This document shows, in pieces, positions 1 through 5,949 of a stretch of 6,563 nt of DNA. Every line of letters begins with the position of its first letter. The first letter of the stretch is position 1. The notes under the pieces are model-generated. The model ran no database searches. It saw only the letters and a list, made by a program, of their open reading frames with translations, and was not told the origin of the DNA. Source of the DNA: J095 sp964407935 (GTDB lineage Bacteria > Chloroflexota > Anaerolineae > 4572-78 > J111); assembly GCA_964407935.1 (NCBI GenBank), contig CAYOXS010000326.1, positions 1 through 6,563 of the forward strand. Direction: 5' to 3'. The translations under genes were made by a program, and so were the position numbers.

Positions 1-18
1 GGGAAGGGGAAAAATAAC

Positions 19-59
19 GGGTTTATAACGCGACAGCTTAGCTGCCGCGTTATAAACCC
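19..59. repeat. Long perfect hairpin (palindromic element) upstream of pta
   Basis: Two 14-base arms (GGGTTTATAACGCG at 19-32 and its exact complement at 46-59) enclose a second stem, CAGC (34-37) and GCTG (41-44), with a TTA loop. The only unpaired position in the stem is A33/C45. Read on the minus strand this becomes G·U, so a minus-strand RNA would form a continuous 19-bp stem, followed by the T-rich stretch GTTATTTTT. It could be a terminator for leftward transcription, a bidirectional terminator, or a copy of a dispersed palindromic repeat. On the + strand no T-run follows. No second copy is visible in this window. The structure is certain; the function is not. Confidence 0.75.
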
Positions 60-86
60 AAAAACTATTTTGCGGAGCAACCACCG

Positions 87-1070
87 ATGAACATAATGGA
101 ATTTTTTGCTCAAAAAGCCAAACAAAACCCCAAAGTAATTGTTTACCCGGAAGGGAACAACCCGGCCATTTTGAAAGCGGTTGGGCGCTTGCAAGCGGAT
201 AAACTGGCCCGGCCGGTGCTTTTGGGCAATCCCGCCGAAATAGCCGCTTGCGCCGCCGAACTTGGCCTTAACCTGGCCGGCGCCGTAATAGTGCAGCCGG
301 AAACGGCTCCGCAGTTGGCGGGTTATGTGGATGCCTACTGCCAGGCCCGGGAGATGCCCACCCGCGTTGGCCGGCGGATTTTGGCTCAACCGCTTTACTT
401 TGCAGCCATGATGGTGAATATGGGCCAGGCGGATTGCATGGTCGCCGGGATAGACCATCCCACCGAGGAAGTGATTATGGCCAGCGAGCTGATCATCGGC
501 CTGCGCCCCGGCCTTGGTTCAGTTTCCAGCTTCTTTTTAATGGAAGTGCCGGGTTTTGCCGGCGGCGAAGCGGGGCTGCTCATCTTTGCCGACCCGGCGG
601 TTAACCCCGACCCTGACCCCGAACAGTTGGCCGATATTGCCCTGGCCACGGCCCACAGCGCCACGGAGTTGTTGGGCTGGGAGCCTCGCGTGGCAATGTT
701 GTCCTTTTCCACCAAAGGCAGCGCCAGTCACCCGCTGGTAGAGAAGGTGGTAACGGCCACCCATCTGGTCAGGGAGAAAGCTCCCCACCTGCTGGTGGAA
801 GGCGAATTGCAAGCCGATGCGGCCCTGGTGGCAACTGTGGCCAGAAAAAAGGTTGGCCCGGAAAACGCTGTGGCTGGCAAGGCCAACATCCTGATCTTTC
901 CCGACCTTAACGCGGCCAACATTGGCTGTAAACTGGTGCAAAGGCTGGCCAATGCCAACTCGTACGGGCCTATTTTGCAGGGATTCAACCGCCCGGTGAG
1001 CGATCTTTCCCGGGGGGCCACCGTAGAGGACATTGTCGGCGCGTCTGTTATTCTGGCGGCGAGAGATTAA
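87..1070 (+). CDS. pta: Phosphate acetyltransferase (phosphotransacetylase)
   Basis: This cytoplasmic enzyme interconverts acetyl-CoA plus phosphate with acetyl phosphate plus CoA, the CoA-side step of the Pta-AckA acetate pathway. The 327 residues match the short single-domain Pta form (PTA_PTB family), without the long N-terminal regulatory domain of enterobacterial Pta. Visible family motifs are VAGIDHPTEEV (119-129), the VSSFFLMEVPG stretch (146-156), FADPAVNPDP (167-176), LSFSTKGSASHPLV (205-218), GELQADAALV (239-248), IFPDLNAANIG (270-280) and GPILQGFNRPVSDLSRG (294-310). S308, R309 and D315 fall where the catalytic Ser309/Arg310/Asp316 lie in Methanosarcina Pta. The ATG at 87 has GGAG at 74-77 with 9 bases of spacing; the ATG at 96 is less well placed. 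No ackA is adjacent. A phosphate butyryltransferase is the alternative, but the motifs favour Pta. Confidence 0.95.
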   Translation: MNIMEFFAQKAKQNPKVIVYPEGNNPAILKAVGRLQADKLARPVLLGNPAEIAACAAELGLNLAGAVIVQPETAPQLAGYVDAYCQAREMPTRVGRRILAQPLYFAAMMVNMGQADCMVAGIDHPTEEVIMASELIIGLRPGLGSVSSFFLMEVPGFAGGEAGLLIFADPAVNPDPDPEQLADIALATAHSATELLGWEPRVAMLSFSTKGSASHPLVEKVVTATHLVREKAPHLLVEGELQADAALVATVARKKVGPENAVAGKANILIFPDLNAANIGCKLVQRLANANSYGPILQGFNRPVSDLSRGATVEDIVGASVILAARD

Positions 1071-1451
1071 ATGATTGGCATTGGGGTGGATATTGTCAAC
1101 GTCAACCGCATCGCCGACACAATTGAACGTTCCGGCGATATTTTTCTCCGGCGGGTTTTTTCTGCCGCCGAGATTGCAAGAGGCCGGCAAAGCGATGGCC
1201 CCGCTGCTTTTTTTGCCACCGCCTTTGCCGCCAAAGAAGCCGTTTTCAAAGCGTTAACCCTCAGTTGGGAGCCGGGGGTTGATTTTAGAAATATCGAGGT
1301 TAGCCGGGGGGCGGCAGGCGAGCCGTTGGTTGCCTTGTCCGGTCAGGTTGAAACCATAGCCCGGGCCAGGGGTTGCACCCGGATTATGCTTAGTTTATCC
1401 TACGAGTCCGACTCGGCCATTGCGCTGGTGGTTCTTACAAGTACGGCATGA
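1071..1451 (+). CDS. acpS: Holo-[acyl-carrier-protein] synthase (4'-phosphopantetheinyl transferase)
   Basis: It transfers 4'-phosphopantetheine from CoA to the conserved serine of apo-ACP, activating the carrier protein for fatty acid synthesis. The 126 residues are the usual AcpS length. The N-terminal GIGVDIV motif (3-9) supplies Mg-binding D7. The FAAKEAVFKAL motif (52-62) supplies K55, E56 and K60, corresponding to the family's metal and CoA-site signature. The C-terminal strand (LSLSYESDSAIALVVL) is complete. The ATG directly follows the pta TAA, so the ribosome binding site (GGCGGCGAGAGA region) lies inside pta and translation is probably coupled. Its TGA stop (1449-1451) overlaps the ATG of the next frame. 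The last few residues (TSTA) lie at the junction with the ligase fragment and may not be the ancestral end. Confidence 0.95.
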   Translation: MIGIGVDIVNVNRIADTIERSGDIFLRRVFSAAEIARGRQSDGPAAFFATAFAAKEAVFKALTLSWEPGVDFRNIEVSRGAAGEPLVALSGQVETIARARGCTRIMLSLSYESDSAIALVVLTSTA

Positions 1452-2032
1452 CCGAAATGGGACTGGGCGGCGGCGTGGAGTGCGAAGCCCGGTGCGGCTA
1501 CCATCTGCGTGAGGCGGATTTATACGTGGAAATTGTTGATCCGCACACTGATCAGCCGGTGGCCGAAGACCAAACCGGCGAGATTGTGTTCACCACCCTC
1601 ACCCGGCGCGGGATGCCGCTCATCCGCTACCGCACCGGCGACACCAGCCGCTTTATCCCCGGCGATTGTCCCTGTGGCACAGTTTTGAAAACGATGGAAC
1701 GGGTCACAAGCCGGGCCAGCGGGTTTATCAGTTTGGGGAGGGATGCTTTTTTGACGATGGTTGATTTGGACGAGGCGCTCTTTTCGCTGGCGGGGGTGCT
1801 CAATTTTGCGGTGACTGTAACCCGCGAGGACTGGCAAAATCGGCTGCATGTTGATATTTTTCCGGCGGCAGCGGCCACCGGCGGCCTCGAAGCGGCGGTT
1901 CTGCGGGCGATTACAACCATCCCGGCGATTGCCGCCGCCCAACAGTGCGGCGAGCTGGCGGTGCGGCTGCTCATCCAGCCGGCGGGCAGCGCAGGCGCGG
2001 TCAGTTTGGGTAAACGGAAAATCAGCGATTAG
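1448..2032 (+). CDS. C-terminal fragment of a phenylacetate-CoA-ligase-like AMP-forming enzyme; probable pseudogene
   Basis: The 194-residue frame resembles the C-terminal half of PaaK-like AMP-dependent CoA ligases, and reads most like the subgroup named after Desulfovibrio DVU_1553. Homology starts two codons before the ATG: TAC GGC (1442-1447) plus ATG ACC GAA spell the adenylate-forming A5 motif YGMTE. Further motifs are GEIVFTTLTRRGMPLIRYRTGD (44-65, containing A7 YRTGD), a CPCG pair (74-77) and a C-terminal GKRK (188-191) that may hold the A10-type lysine. The ATP-binding P-loop and roughly the first half of a normal ~430-residue ligase are missing; the space is occupied by acpS. The ATG overlaps the acpS stop as ATGA, so the remnant could still be translated by coupling, but it should be inactive as an adenylating enzyme. 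A gene truncated by deletion is the favoured reading; misassembly is possible. Confidence 0.8.
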   Translation: MTEMGLGGGVECEARCGYHLREADLYVEIVDPHTDQPVAEDQTGEIVFTTLTRRGMPLIRYRTGDTSRFIPGDCPCGTVLKTMERVTSRASGFISLGRDAFLTMVDLDEALFSLAGVLNFAVTVTREDWQNRLHVDIFPAAAATGGLEAAVLRAITTIPAIAAAQQCGELAVRLLIQPAGSAGAVSLGKRKISD

Positions 2033-2118
2033 CGAACAACGCGCCTGATTTCTGATCACAATGATGCAGTTTGATAAGTAGCCAGCACAGCCTGCTGCGC
2101 AAGCTTTTACCTCATCGC

Positions 2119-4008
2119 CTACAGCGGGGGCACTCGCGGCAATCCCGGAAAAGTAGCAAACCAGTCAACATGAACTTCACTCCAGCCGCCAGGATTGCTG
2201 TGGGCTGTAGCCGGATTGCCAAAGAACAGTACTTCTGGCGAGGTAGCATTTTCACCCTTCAAATACCAGTTGAGCGAACAATCGCTCTCCGGCCACCAGC
2301 CAATGGGCTGGCCGTTGGCATATAAATGCACCGTGCCGTTAATGTAATCGGCATTGATGGTTGCCCACGTATCCTTAATTTTGTACTGTGGCAGCAGATG
2401 CAGCCGCCAAAAGTATTGTTCCTGACAACTGGGAAAGATAAATTGCCCCCCGCCCGGCGTGGTAATATCCAGCAGGGTATAAAACATTGCCCCGGTAAAG
2501 TAAACTGTGCTGCCCCAGTCGCCGTGGGCCACATTGCTGATTTCAACCCCGTAGCCATCTGCGCCCTGAAACCCCCGCCACGCAAACCGAATGTTACCGC
2601 CAGCGGGCCGCCAATCCAGGCGCGGGTACTGGCCGGCAATGGCGGCGGCGTCGGTTGGCACAAATGGCGACCCTCCCCGCCGGGCCAGATATTCCGCCGG
2701 CGACTCTCGCTCGCTGCCGGTTTGTTCTGCCAAAATGGTCACCGGCAGCGCCTCATCAAACACGGCCCAAACCGGCACACCGCCGGCCCAACCACTGTTC
2801 AGCAGTTTGGCATAGCCGTTTTCCACAACCGTCCACGAGTTGGCCGGGTCGGGGTTGGTAATTTGCGTCCAACTGATGGGCATTGTGCTTAAGTCATCAA
2901 AATTTTCAACCCAGTGCGGCGTGTTGGCAAACGGGCCGGCCGGCAGTTGGGCTGCGTAAGGGGTAAGGGCATCGCCGGGGGTTGGCGCATTTTCAACCGC
3001 AGCGACCAGCAGGCCATAGGTTGCCGGGGCGGTGGTAATTGGCGCATACACCCGCAGCCAATCCAGTTCGATGTCTGTCCACGGCACCGGTTCCTGGAGC
3101 AGCGCCAATGAACCAAGATAAAGGATATCTGGCCGGGTAGCCGCCTGGGGAACGCCCTTAAAACTGCTGAGCGGCTGGCGAATCAACGGGGCGCCATCAA
3201 CGGCCAGGGTAAACAAATCAGCAGTGGTATCAAAATCAACGGTCAGTACCACCCAGCCGGTGTAGGGATCGCGGTAGCCCAACTCACCCAAATCAATAAA
3301 ACTCTGTCCCCGATTTGCCCCAACAATCAGGCCGCGCCATGCCTCTTCCTCCGCGTTGTAGTCGCTGCCAATGTAAAACAGCGGTCCGGCGTAACCTGGC
3401 CGGTGGCCATCAGCGTAAATGGATATTCGGTGCTCGCCGAGCGTTTCTACATTGAAACGCACGCGCATGGCCAATCGAAAATTGCCGGTATTTGGCAGCC
3501 AATCTACTCGCCGGAGATCATGGGGGACATCGTAGCTGGTGGCGCTGTCATCAATCAGATACAGATACGGAAATGAAGGTTCGCGGCCCGGTACTCCAAT
3601 TTGCAGCGTGCCATTGGCCACGGTAACGTAGCCGGTTGCCGGCGGCGTGTAGCTGGCGGCTGTCATTTGTGGCTGCACCACCCAATAATCAAGCAGTTCA
3701 CCGCAATTAAATTCATCGGCAAAGTAAGTTTGATAGCCGGGCGGCCGATAGGGATCATCGGTAAGTTGCAAGCCGCAGTAGGAAGTACAGGGTGGAAGCG
3801 GCGCTGGTTTAAGTATCAGTGGCAGGTAAACGGCATACGGCACGGAAGGGGGTGTTTCGGTTACAGACAAAGTTGAGGTTGCGGTGAGGGGCGGCTGCGC
3901 ACAAAGCGACCACTCAACGGGGTTGTCGGCTTTAGCCACAATTGGCGGCCAGAACAGCAGTCCCGGTAAAACAACAATGAACGCAGCAAGGGCCAAACGA
4001 TGAGTCAT
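2119..4008 (-). CDS. Secreted protein with two related LamG/ConA-like beta-sandwich units
   Basis: A 629-residue exported protein of unknown function. Residues 1-27 form a signal peptide: a basic start, a hydrophobic core, then AKA before D28. A Thr/Pro-rich linker (38-57) and the segment YAVYLPLILK (58-67) follow; the latter resembles a motif frequent in Chloroflexota exported proteins. Unit 1 (about 97-323) and unit 2 (about 366-621) share landmarks. RVDWLPNTGNFRLAMR (167-182) matches RLDWRPAGGNIRFAWR (463-478), DILYLG (294-299) matches EVLFFG (592-597), and DIELDWLRVYAP (312-323) matches EVHVDWFATFPG (611-622). The pattern suggests jelly-roll folds of the laminin-G/GH16-like kind, usually carbohydrate binding. 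I see no GH16 catalytic ExDxxE motif, so binding rather than hydrolysis is inferred. The ATG has GGAG (4017-4020) 8 bases upstream and a good promoter beyond. No anchoring signal is evident at the C-terminus. Confidence 0.85.
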   Translation of the reverse strand: MTHRLALAAFIVVLPGLLFWPPIVAKADNPVEWSLCAQPPLTATSTLSVTETPPSVPYAVYLPLILKPAPLPPCTSYCGLQLTDDPYRPPGYQTYFADEFNCGELLDYWVVQPQMTAASYTPPATGYVTVANGTLQIGVPGREPSFPYLYLIDDSATSYDVPHDLRRVDWLPNTGNFRLAMRVRFNVETLGEHRISIYADGHRPGYAGPLFYIGSDYNAEEEAWRGLIVGANRGQSFIDLGELGYRDPYTGWVVLTVDFDTTADLFTLAVDGAPLIRQPLSSFKGVPQAATRPDILYLGSLALLQEPVPWTDIELDWLRVYAPITTAPATYGLLVAAVENAPTPGDALTPYAAQLPAGPFANTPHWVENFDDLSTMPISWTQITNPDPANSWTVVENGYAKLLNSGWAGGVPVWAVFDEALPVTILAEQTGSERESPAEYLARRGGSPFVPTDAAAIAGQYPRLDWRPAGGNIRFAWRGFQGADGYGVEISNVAHGDWGSTVYFTGAMFYTLLDITTPGGGQFIFPSCQEQYFWRLHLLPQYKIKDTWATINADYINGTVHLYANGQPIGWWPESDCSLNWYLKGENATSPEVLFFGNPATAHSNPGGWSEVHVDWFATFPGLPRVPPL

Positions 4009-4044
4009 AACAGAGTCTCCGGCGTCGTTGCCGTATCTCTGTTA

Positions 4045-4074
4045 AGTATAGCAGGAGAAGGCGATTGCTTTCAA
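4045..4074 (-). promoter_or_regulatory. Sigma70-type promoter of the secreted-protein gene
   Basis: On the minus strand, TTGAAA (4069-4074) and TATACT (4045-4050) are separated by 18 bases, each one or two bases from the consensus hexamers. Transcription would start near 4038 and leave a leader of about 30 bases containing the GGAG ribosome binding site (4017-4020). This implies that the secreted-protein gene is transcribed independently of the oxidoreductase gene upstream. Confidence 0.65.
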
Positions 4075-4076
4075 TG

Positions 4077-4163
4077 GGTCAGTTGGGCCAGCTTGTGAAA
4101 ACAAGTTGGGTGAGTTGGATGGGTTTGGTGAGTTGTGGGGTGGTGAGTTGGGTTGCAGAGTTG
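4077..4163. repeat. GT-rich stretch with scattered GGTGAGTTG copies
   Basis: Three exact copies of GGTGAGTTG lie at 4109-4117, 4127-4135 and 4142-4150, with variants GGTCAGTTG (4077-4085) and GCAGAGTTG (4155-4163). Spacing is irregular (start-to-start 18 and 15 between exact copies), so this is a degenerate, slippage-prone stretch and not a fixed-unit array. The strand composition (G and T on the top strand, almost no C) differs sharply from the flanking coding DNA. No coding role is seen. Confidence 0.6.
4088..4109. repeat. GAAA-loop hairpin in the gap between the two minus-strand genes
   Basis: CCAGCTTGT (4088-4096) pairs with ACAAGTTGG (4101-4109) around a GAAA loop, giving nine pairs on the + strand with one G·U; on the minus strand that pair becomes A/C. 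It lies about 75 bases beyond the oxidoreductase stop and just upstream of the next promoter, where a terminator would be expected. No U-tract follows on the minus strand, so it is not a canonical Rho-independent terminator. The right arm overlaps the local GT-rich repeats, so it may be a by-product of them. Confidence 0.45.
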
Positions 4164-4165
4164 CA

Positions 4166-4193
4166 ATTCGTCCTTCATCCTTCGTCATTCGCT
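4166..4193. repeat. Degenerate heptamer tandem repeat (4 units)
   Basis: Four adjacent 7-base units read ATTCGTC, CTTCATC, CTTCGTC and ATTCGCT. They resemble the short tandemly repeated heptamers known from cyanobacterial intergenic DNA. The array overlaps the 3' end of the minus-strand oxidoreductase: its TGA stop (4185-4187) and the final Ser-Glu codons are made from repeat units 3 and 4. The repeat has thus set the present C-terminus. Confidence 0.6.
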
Positions 4194-5591
4194 ATCCGCC
4201 GGGGGGATGTTCTGGTTGAGCCGGAAAAGATTTGTTGGATCGTAGCGGCGTTTGATAGCCGCGAGCCGCTCCCAGGTTGGCCCCGGATAGGCTTCACGGA
4301 CTCGCGTCTCGCCTTCGTCACCAAGAAAGCCGGCATACGCGCCGGATTCACCCTGGCGCAGCGCCGCCGCCAGGCCGATAACCCAGGCCTCGTGCCGGGC
4401 CGATTCATCAGAATGCTCGTAAATGGCGGCAACATTGACCATCAGCCGTCGCCCCCGGTGGGCAAAGGCGGTGGCAGCGGCGGGCACGCGGGCCATCTCT
4501 CCGCCCAGTACCCTTAGCTGAGTTACCCGCATCGGCGCGGTTGAAGCCTGAAGGTGGCCCAAAATTGTCTCCGCGACGCGGCGATCGAAAGCATCAACAA
4601 ACATAGTCCGCCCGACAGCAACCGGGTGGTAAGTTTCTTCTGGTGGGAAAAGCTCCGGGTAGCGCATGGGCCGGACCAGATCAGCTATTGGGGCGGCCAA
4701 CGTCCGAAAGGGAGCAATAGCCCGCTCGCCGGCTTCGCTGGCCCCGGCATAACACAGAAACAACCAAACAACCAGTTGGCCGTGGTATGGCGGGGGTACA
4801 AATGGTAAAGGCGGCGCGGTCATAACATTGGCGATAATCGACAGTTCATCCGGCGCGGCCTCAGCCTCGGCCACAAGCGAGGCGATGATATCTGGCGTGG
4901 CCGGCAGTACCAGCATCCCGCCTACAATTGTGTTCAGCGGGTGCAGCCGAAACTGAAAGCGGGTAGCCACCCCAAAGTTGCCGCCGCCGCCGCGAATAGC
5001 CCAAAACAGGTCCGGGTGTGTTTCGGCGTCAGCCCGGAGGAGCTGGCCATTGGCGGTCACAATATCGGCAGCCAGCAGATTGTCGATGGTGAGGCCGTGC
5101 TTGCGCACAAGAAAACCAATGCCGCCGCTCAGCGTAATTCCCCCAATACCAACCGAACGGGTGTCGCCAAAGCCGGTGGCCAGGCCGTAAGCGCCGGCAG
5201 CAACGGTGTATTCGCCGGCGGTCAGCCCCGTTTGCGCCCAGGCGGTGCGCTGCTGCGCATCAATATCCAGCGCTCGCATGTCCGAAAGATCGAGCACGAT
5301 GCCTTTATCGGCAACGCCGTGGCCGGCTATGCTGTGGCCGCCGCTGCGGACAGCCAGTTCCAAGCCGGTTTCGGCGGCCAGCGAGACAACACGCGCCACG
5401 TCGTTGGCATCCCCGGCCCGGACAATAACTACCGGCCGGCGGTCAATCCCGCCGTAAAAAACGGTGCGCGCCTGATCGTACCGGGCATCATCCGGCGTAA
5501 TCACACGGCCGTTGAGAGTAGCGCGGAGTTGCGAGATTGAGGCCGCAGACAGGACGGCTTCTGGCGATTCTGAAGGATTCCTTTTTGTCAC
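4185..5591 (-). CDS. FAD-binding oxidoreductase, berberine-bridge-enzyme (BBE) type
   Basis: A 468-residue flavoprotein oxidase or dehydrogenase of the PCMH/BBE family; the substrate (sugar, alcohol or secondary metabolite) cannot be told from sequence. Numbering is from the GTG at 5591. The FAD_binding_4 domain (about 45-220) contains VRSGGHSIAGHG (81-92), where H86 is the usual 8-alpha-histidyl FAD attachment site, and SVGIGGITLSGGIGFL (146-161). Bicovalent members have Cys in the stretch just before GVGG; here the aligned residue is Thr (T144), so single covalent attachment is expected. The C-terminal BBE motif YDPTNLFRLNQNIPP (449-463) is intact. The GTG is chosen because AGGAG (5599-5603) lies 7 bases before it. 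An in-frame ATG at 5687 would add 32 unconserved residues with no ribosome binding site. No signal peptide is visible. The final residues come from a heptamer repeat. Confidence 0.9.
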   Translation of the reverse strand: MTKRNPSESPEAVLSAASISQLRATLNGRVITPDDARYDQARTVFYGGIDRRPVVIVRAGDANDVARVVSLAAETGLELAVRSGGHSIAGHGVADKGIVLDLSDMRALDIDAQQRTAWAQTGLTAGEYTVAAGAYGLATGFGDTRSVGIGGITLSGGIGFLVRKHGLTIDNLLAADIVTANGQLLRADAETHPDLFWAIRGGGGNFGVATRFQFRLHPLNTIVGGMLVLPATPDIIASLVAEAEAAPDELSIIANVMTAPPLPFVPPPYHGQLVVWLFLCYAGASEAGERAIAPFRTLAAPIADLVRPMRYPELFPPEETYHPVAVGRTMFVDAFDRRVAETILGHLQASTAPMRVTQLRVLGGEMARVPAAATAFAHRGRRLMVNVAAIYEHSDESARHEAWVIGLAAALRQGESGAYAGFLGDEGETRVREAYPGPTWERLAAIKRRYDPTNLFRLNQNIPPADSE

Positions 5592-5598
5592 AATTTTT

Positions 5599-5603
5599 CT
5601 CCT
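5599..5603 (-). promoter_or_regulatory. Ribosome binding site fixing the GTG start of the oxidoreductase
   Basis: On the minus strand AGGAG lies within AAAGGAG and is 7 bases from the GTG at 5591-5589. No comparable site precedes the upstream in-frame ATG at 5687. This decides in favour of the shorter, 468-residue protein. Confidence 0.8.
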
Positions 5604-5751
5604 TTGATCAAACTGATGAGTGGCTACTCCCGCAGGCGCGCCGATCTTCCATCCACAATTTGGAAAAAGACCAATTGTGACGCTCACGCCAGAGTATTGC
5701 CAAAGAGTTTAACACAAGAAGGTTGTTCGGCCATCGGACAAACGTTCTGAT

Positions 5752-5780
5752 ATTCTACCGGGTAAATGGTCAGGAGTAAA
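5752..5780 (-). promoter_or_regulatory. Possible promoter of the oxidoreductase gene
   Basis: On the minus strand TTTACT (5775-5780) and TAGAAT (5752-5757) are spaced by 17 bases; the first is a weak match to the -35 hexamer and the second a fair match to the -10. Transcription would begin near 5745 and give a leader of about 150 bases. Other weak hexamers exist nearer the gene, so this is a candidate only. Confidence 0.35.
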
Positions 5781-5796
5781 CTGTCCTTTTGGACAG
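5781..5796. repeat. Small perfect hairpin CTGTCC-TTTT-GGACAG
   Basis: Six-base arms (5781-5786 and 5791-5796) surround a four-T loop, immediately upstream of the candidate -35 of the leftward promoter. No U-tract follows on the + strand and only three T's on the minus strand, so it is a poor terminator. A protein-binding palindrome is possible. Confidence 0.4.
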
Positions 5797-5882
5797 GTTG
5801 AGGTTGCAGCAGGGGACGGCCAACTGTATGGTTGCCTGCGATAATACCTGTGGCCGCCAGTTATTGAGCATTTACATAAAAC

Positions 5883-5924
5883 AGTGACAGGTGTCACTAT
5901 AAAATAGTGACAAATATCACTATT
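5883..5924. promoter_or_regulatory. Tandem CRP/FNR-like palindromes upstream of the Rrf2 gene
   Basis: Box 1 (5883-5898) is AGTGAC-AGGT-GTCACT. Box 2 (5903-5924) has arms AATAGTGA and TCACTATT around six bases. Both contain GTGA-N6-TCAC, the core of CRP-family sites, and their centres are 23 bases apart. The facing halves also form a third perfect palindrome, TGTCACTAT-AAA-ATAGTGACA (5892-5912). If the promoter uses TAAAAT (5945-5950) as its -10, box 2 would be centred near -43.5, close to a class II activator position. No good -35 hexamer is present at that spacing, which fits activator dependence. The binding protein is inferred only. Confidence 0.6.
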
Positions 5925-5926
5925 CG

Positions 5927-5947
5927 AGGAGGATAAATCCGGTGTAA
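5927..5947 (+). other. Orphan Shine-Dalgarno followed by a GTG-TAA start-stop
   Basis: A full AGGAGG (5927-5932) is followed after 9 bases by GTG (5942-5944) and immediately by TAA (5945-5947), so no peptide would be made beyond the initiator. It may be a minimal upstream open frame, a remnant of a deleted gene, or chance. If transcription starts near 5957 it would not be transcribed at all. Confidence 0.3.
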
Positions 5948-5949
5948 AA

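Noticed and set aside
537..1190. Minus-strand open frame of 217 codons
   Set aside because: It lies wholly opposite pta and acpS, both of which have clear family motifs. Its translation shows no recognisable domain and reads like a GC-rich shadow.
1520..2059. Minus-strand open frame of 179 codons
   Set aside because: It is opposite the ligase fragment, whose frame carries the YRTGD motif. No motifs or ribosome binding site favour the antisense frame.
2033..2118. Bidirectional terminator between the convergent ligase fragment and secreted-protein gene
   Set aside because: Only 3-4 base stems such as AGCA/TGCT are visible and no T-run follows, so no terminator can be supported there.
2326..2892. 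Plus-strand open frame of 188 codons
   Set aside because: It is antisense to the secreted protein, whose signal peptide, duplicated units and promoter are coherent; the antisense translation is not protein-like.
4166..4193. CRISPR-like array
   Set aside because: The units are 7 bases, degenerate and directly adjacent without spacers; no cas genes are present.
4941..5540. Plus-strand open frame of 199 codons
   Set aside because: It is antisense to the FAD-binding domain of the oxidoreductase, which has intact RSGGHS and GIGG motifs.
5592..5687. N-terminal extension of the oxidoreductase to the ATG at 5687
   Set aside because: The GTG at 5591 has a strong, well-spaced AGGAG, and the 32 extra residues show no family similarity or signal peptide.
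5781..5796. Rho-independent terminator
   Set aside because: The stem is only six pairs, and neither strand has a convincing U-tract after it.
5709..5897. Minus-strand open frame of 62 codons in the intergenic region
   Set aside because: It has no ribosome binding site and a composition unlike the genes here, and it overlaps the candidate promoter and palindromes.
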